Assembly: GCA_014058105.1 (NCBI GenBank) | Contig: JACGCM010000560.1 | Span: forward strand, 5,766,001 to 5,830,000 | DNA from: Kingdonia uniflora | Taxonomy: Eukaryota; Streptophyta; Magnoliopsida; Ranunculales; Circaeasteraceae | Direction: 5' to 3' | Length of the DNA: 64,000 nucleotides | Shown: in pieces, positions 61,441-64,000 of the stretch | Layout of the letters: every line of letters starts with the position of its first letter | How positions within the stretch are numbered: the first letter of the stretch is position 1 | Notes under the pieces: generated by a model | What the model saw: the letters and a program-made list of their open reading frames with translations, nothing else | What the model was told of the DNA's origin: nothing | The model's database searches: none | Program-made: the position numbers and the translations under genes

Positions 61441-61450
61441 CTATAAATAG
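61441..61450 (+). promoter_or_regulatory. TATA box of the antisense coiled-coil gene
   Basis: CTATAAATAG, a consensus plant TATA box, 100 bp upstream of the ATG at 61550. Confidence 0.65.
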
Positions 61451-61549
61451 TATAGTAAGATCGTGCAGCCGCAAAAGGTTGTTGCTGTAAGTAATCGTGC
61501 TACATGATCTGTACAAATCTTCTTTGGCAGTGAGTCCTTACATTTCATA

Positions 61550-64000
61550 ATGGCAGAGGAGAGAGACAGACGTGATAATAGAACATGTTACTCTAGAAAT
61601 CATGATGAGGGCCAACGAAAAGACGTGCCTGCTAGGAGAGAGGATGTTGACGTGTGTCCCAAAGAGCCACCGTTTCAGAAACCGAGTGATAAAATAAAAA
61701 CTCGTCTTTCTTTCTCCCATAGACCATATTCATTTGCAGAGAGAGGAAGGAGCAATTTTAGAGAGAGAAAGTCTTCAAACTTTGAACGAAGTCCTCCATT
61801 ATTGTGTGATATTGCTAAGAAGAACAAAGTTTTTCCGTTTGAGGTACAAGTGGTGACCGGAGTCGATGACTATTGCTCTACTAGTACAGGTTAATATCTC
61901 TGCTTCCATCTTTTCTGTTGCGGTAGATAGTGTGTCTGTTGAATGCCATATTAGATTGTAGTGGCCTGCTTGGTAGATTGATGACTTGTTGGGTATGGCC
62001 GAGGGATAAAGCCTGTTTGATTGCAAAGTACTGAATAACCTTTTTTTGTATGTGCTAGATGCGTGTCAAAAATTTAAAACCCAGTAGTAAAGTTGTGGTA
62101 TCCTCCAGTAGTGAGGAATCATCGTCGTCTGGCAGGACTATGGATGATTCGAAGGTGAGAGGTACTTTAGCTATTGATATTTCGGCTACAATTCATTCTG
62201 GGGTGAATGAAGGATTACTAGTGGAGATTGAGGTTGGGGAATACGTTAAGTATCCTACTGATGTAGATGTAGGGAAGCAATTTGCCAAGTATAAGAAAGA
62301 AGTAGATGGAAAATGGGGGCGTTATCTGATGAATGAAGGGTTATGGTTTAGGACTCTTGTGAGATCAGATGGTAAGATAGAACACTATCAAGTGCCTTCT
62401 TTGAAACAATGGAAGATAGATATGGATATAGGAGATGATGTAGAAATTTCCTATTACAATGGTACTGGTTCGGAGGTCGTAGAGGAAGGGTTCCTCTGCT
62501 TCCTGAACCAGGTCGTATACGGGTTAAGCATTCCCCCGACTTTTTTCCAGAAGGGGGTAACGAATGCTCTAAAGAGTTGTCCTGCCAATTTAAATGGCAA
62601 TGTGTTTGAGATGATGAGGGTCTGTGAAGCCCTTAACAAAAAATGGAGAGACGGTGATATTGTAAGGTAGTTCGTTGCAGACGATGTCTTGAAGTATTAT
62701 AAGTTAAAATATGTTAAAGATCGAAAGTGTAGATACTTGTATAGGTATTCGGCTAGGCCGAAATTTTTTGACTTTGAATCTGCTGGGAGACCCTGGTGCG
62801 ACCATCTTGTAATGGTGAGGGGTAATTGTATGCAAGTGCCTGGGGAACCGACGCTCAAGCTGTTATATAAGAATTTTAACAAGAGTAAGTATCTTCATTC
62901 TACCTGTATTTCATCTTTTAACTTGTTGCGAGCTGCTAACATAATTTGTTGTTGAATTGGCAAACGGCTTCTGTGCATACACCACAGGTGGAGGTCGAGG
63001 TGGTAGATGCTGCTACAGATATGGTGCCTCCTACGAAGAAGCAGAGGCAAGAGGGCAAAACTAAGAAATCGTCCTCGAAAAGCCTCGATCTCGGTACGGT
63101 GGGGTAGACACCGCATACATCGCGCGACCTGGCTGAACATGATCCACCGCGTTTGAATACTGAGATTAAGTCCAGCATTACACAGGTATGTATATTGTTG
63201 TTGTATGATTATCTGTGTTTGAGAAGTGATCTGATTGATAACTCTGCTATGTTGTTCTTGTGGTACAGTTGTCTACTGCGTGGGACTCGGCCTTTGAGGT
63301 GTTGCGAGCAGGTATTGAGGATCGTGCTGACCTGGTTCAACAACATGATGCAGAGAAAGCTGCATTGAGGGAGCAGTTTGATAAAGAGCGAACTGCATTA
63401 TCTGAGGAGTTGAAGGACCAGATGGAAAAGGAAAAAGTTATGTTGAAGGAGCAGTTCGAGGCAGAGACTGTTGTGTTGAAGGAGCAGTTCATGGTAGAAA
63501 CTGCTGTCTTGAATAAGAAGATCGAAGATGCTGCGAAGAAGACTATCGACACTATGGTGGCTGGTTGAAATAGTCTTGTTAAAGCCATCTACCACTGGGG
63601 GTTGACTCAAGATGATGTCGCTCTTACTATCGCTGGGAAGTATAGTGAGATAGTTTTTCTGGACGAAGAAGCCTCTTCAGCAGTTGATCGACCTTCTGAG
63701 CAGATATTGGCTTCTTTAGTAGCCGATGACATGATCAAGGAGGTAGCAGGAGCTAATCCTTGATTATGTAGCTACAACATAGTTTTTAAAGTATTTGGTC
63801 AAACTTGTCCCTTGTAGTGGTGATAGATCTTTTTTGCTGAGAATTGAATTTTTTTGTTGCTGTTGGTATATGTTGTTTGATGTTAAATGTATAATTTGCA
63901 TGTAGGAGGTAGTTCGTTTGAGGGGGAAAATGATCGAGATGGACAAGGCCTTGAGTCGAGCAAGGGATTCTATCAATCGTACTCAACAGGTGCACAATAA
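61550..64000 (+). pseudogene. Tat-element antisense coiled-coil gene, copy B (Transposase_28-like), runs off the window
   Basis: A spliced plus-strand gene, antisense to the retroelement. Exon 1 (61550-61890) is basic and Arg/Ser-rich (MAEERDRRDNRTCYSRN) and ends at an AG|GT site. Exon 2 starts after a TAG acceptor at 62059 (MRVKNLKPSSKVVVSSSSEE) and carries the globular core to about 62884 (VVYGLSIPPTFFQKGVTNAL, NGNVFEMMRVCEALNKKW, YLYRYSARPKFFDFES), with one TAG at 62668. Exon 3 (about 62989-63186) is basic (PPTKKQRQEGKTKK, NLS-like) with one TAG. Exon 4 (63270-63762) is a coiled coil of EQF-repeats, then GKYSEIVFLDEEASS, with one TGA at 63566. A further exon from about 63906 repeats the coiled type (LRGKMIEMDKAL). 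Only three single-base stops break about 700 codons, so it decayed late. Core and coiled coil parallel copy A at 3745-7280. Confidence 0.65.

Noticed and set aside
61550..64000. Copy B as an active host gene
   Set aside because: Three in-frame stops, location inside a gypsy element and a second decayed copy at 3745-7280 argue for a TE-borne pseudogene.

Overview
The window is nuclear DNA of a flowering plant, most likely a eudicot. The evidence is a four-exon PIP2-type aquaporin gene with GT-AG introns, a phytocyanin gene, and captured pieces of typical plant genes: AP-1 mu adaptin, TBC Rab-GAP, NUG2 GTPase, 12-oxophytodienoate reductase, class III peroxidase, glycine-rich RNA-binding protein and raffinose synthase. 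The species cannot be named from the sequence. Only two genes look intact: the aquaporin (31510-32827, +) and the phytocyanin (50052-50681, -). Almost everything else is nested, mostly decayed transposable elements.

Layout. 1-2810: the 5' part of a Ty3/gypsy element on the minus strand (LTR, primer-binding site, gag, protease, start of RT). 3745-8948: a Tat-like Ty3/gypsy remnant with integrase and RNase H on the minus strand and a spliced coiled-coil ORF on the plus strand. 9035-21640: a decayed Ty1/copia copy (+) split by a 7.1-kb Helitron (9329-16466, -) carrying AP-1 mu and TBC exons. 21993-29849: a PIF/Harbinger element with TTA duplications, convergent transposase and Myb-like ORFs, a large inverted repeat, a Plant Mobile Domain pseudogene and a nested hAT MITE. 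30694-30911: a SINE. 31510-32827: the aquaporin. About 33950-47018: a head-to-tail series of Helitrons (-) with shuffled exons. 47437-48549: a hAT-like element holding raffinose synthase exons. 50052-50681: the phytocyanin. 51335-58421: a structurally complete Ty1/copia element (-) with both LTRs and a near-matching target duplication. 58730-59250: a copia integrase relic (+), cut by a second Tat-like element whose 3' LTR (59251-59924) and antisense spliced ORF run off the window.

How it fits together. The two host genes sit in gaps between TE clusters and show no sign of shared function. The most notable structures are (a) serial Helitron insertion at the A|T junction of earlier copies, with exons of unrelated genes all on one strand; (b) a Harbinger element whose two convergent genes have near-copies of the same promoter and tandem repeats, and which also holds a PMD gene; (c) an intron-bearing antisense coiled-coil gene shared by two Tat-like copies; and (d) a Pack-type hAT element. 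All calls come from reading the sequence; no database search was run.
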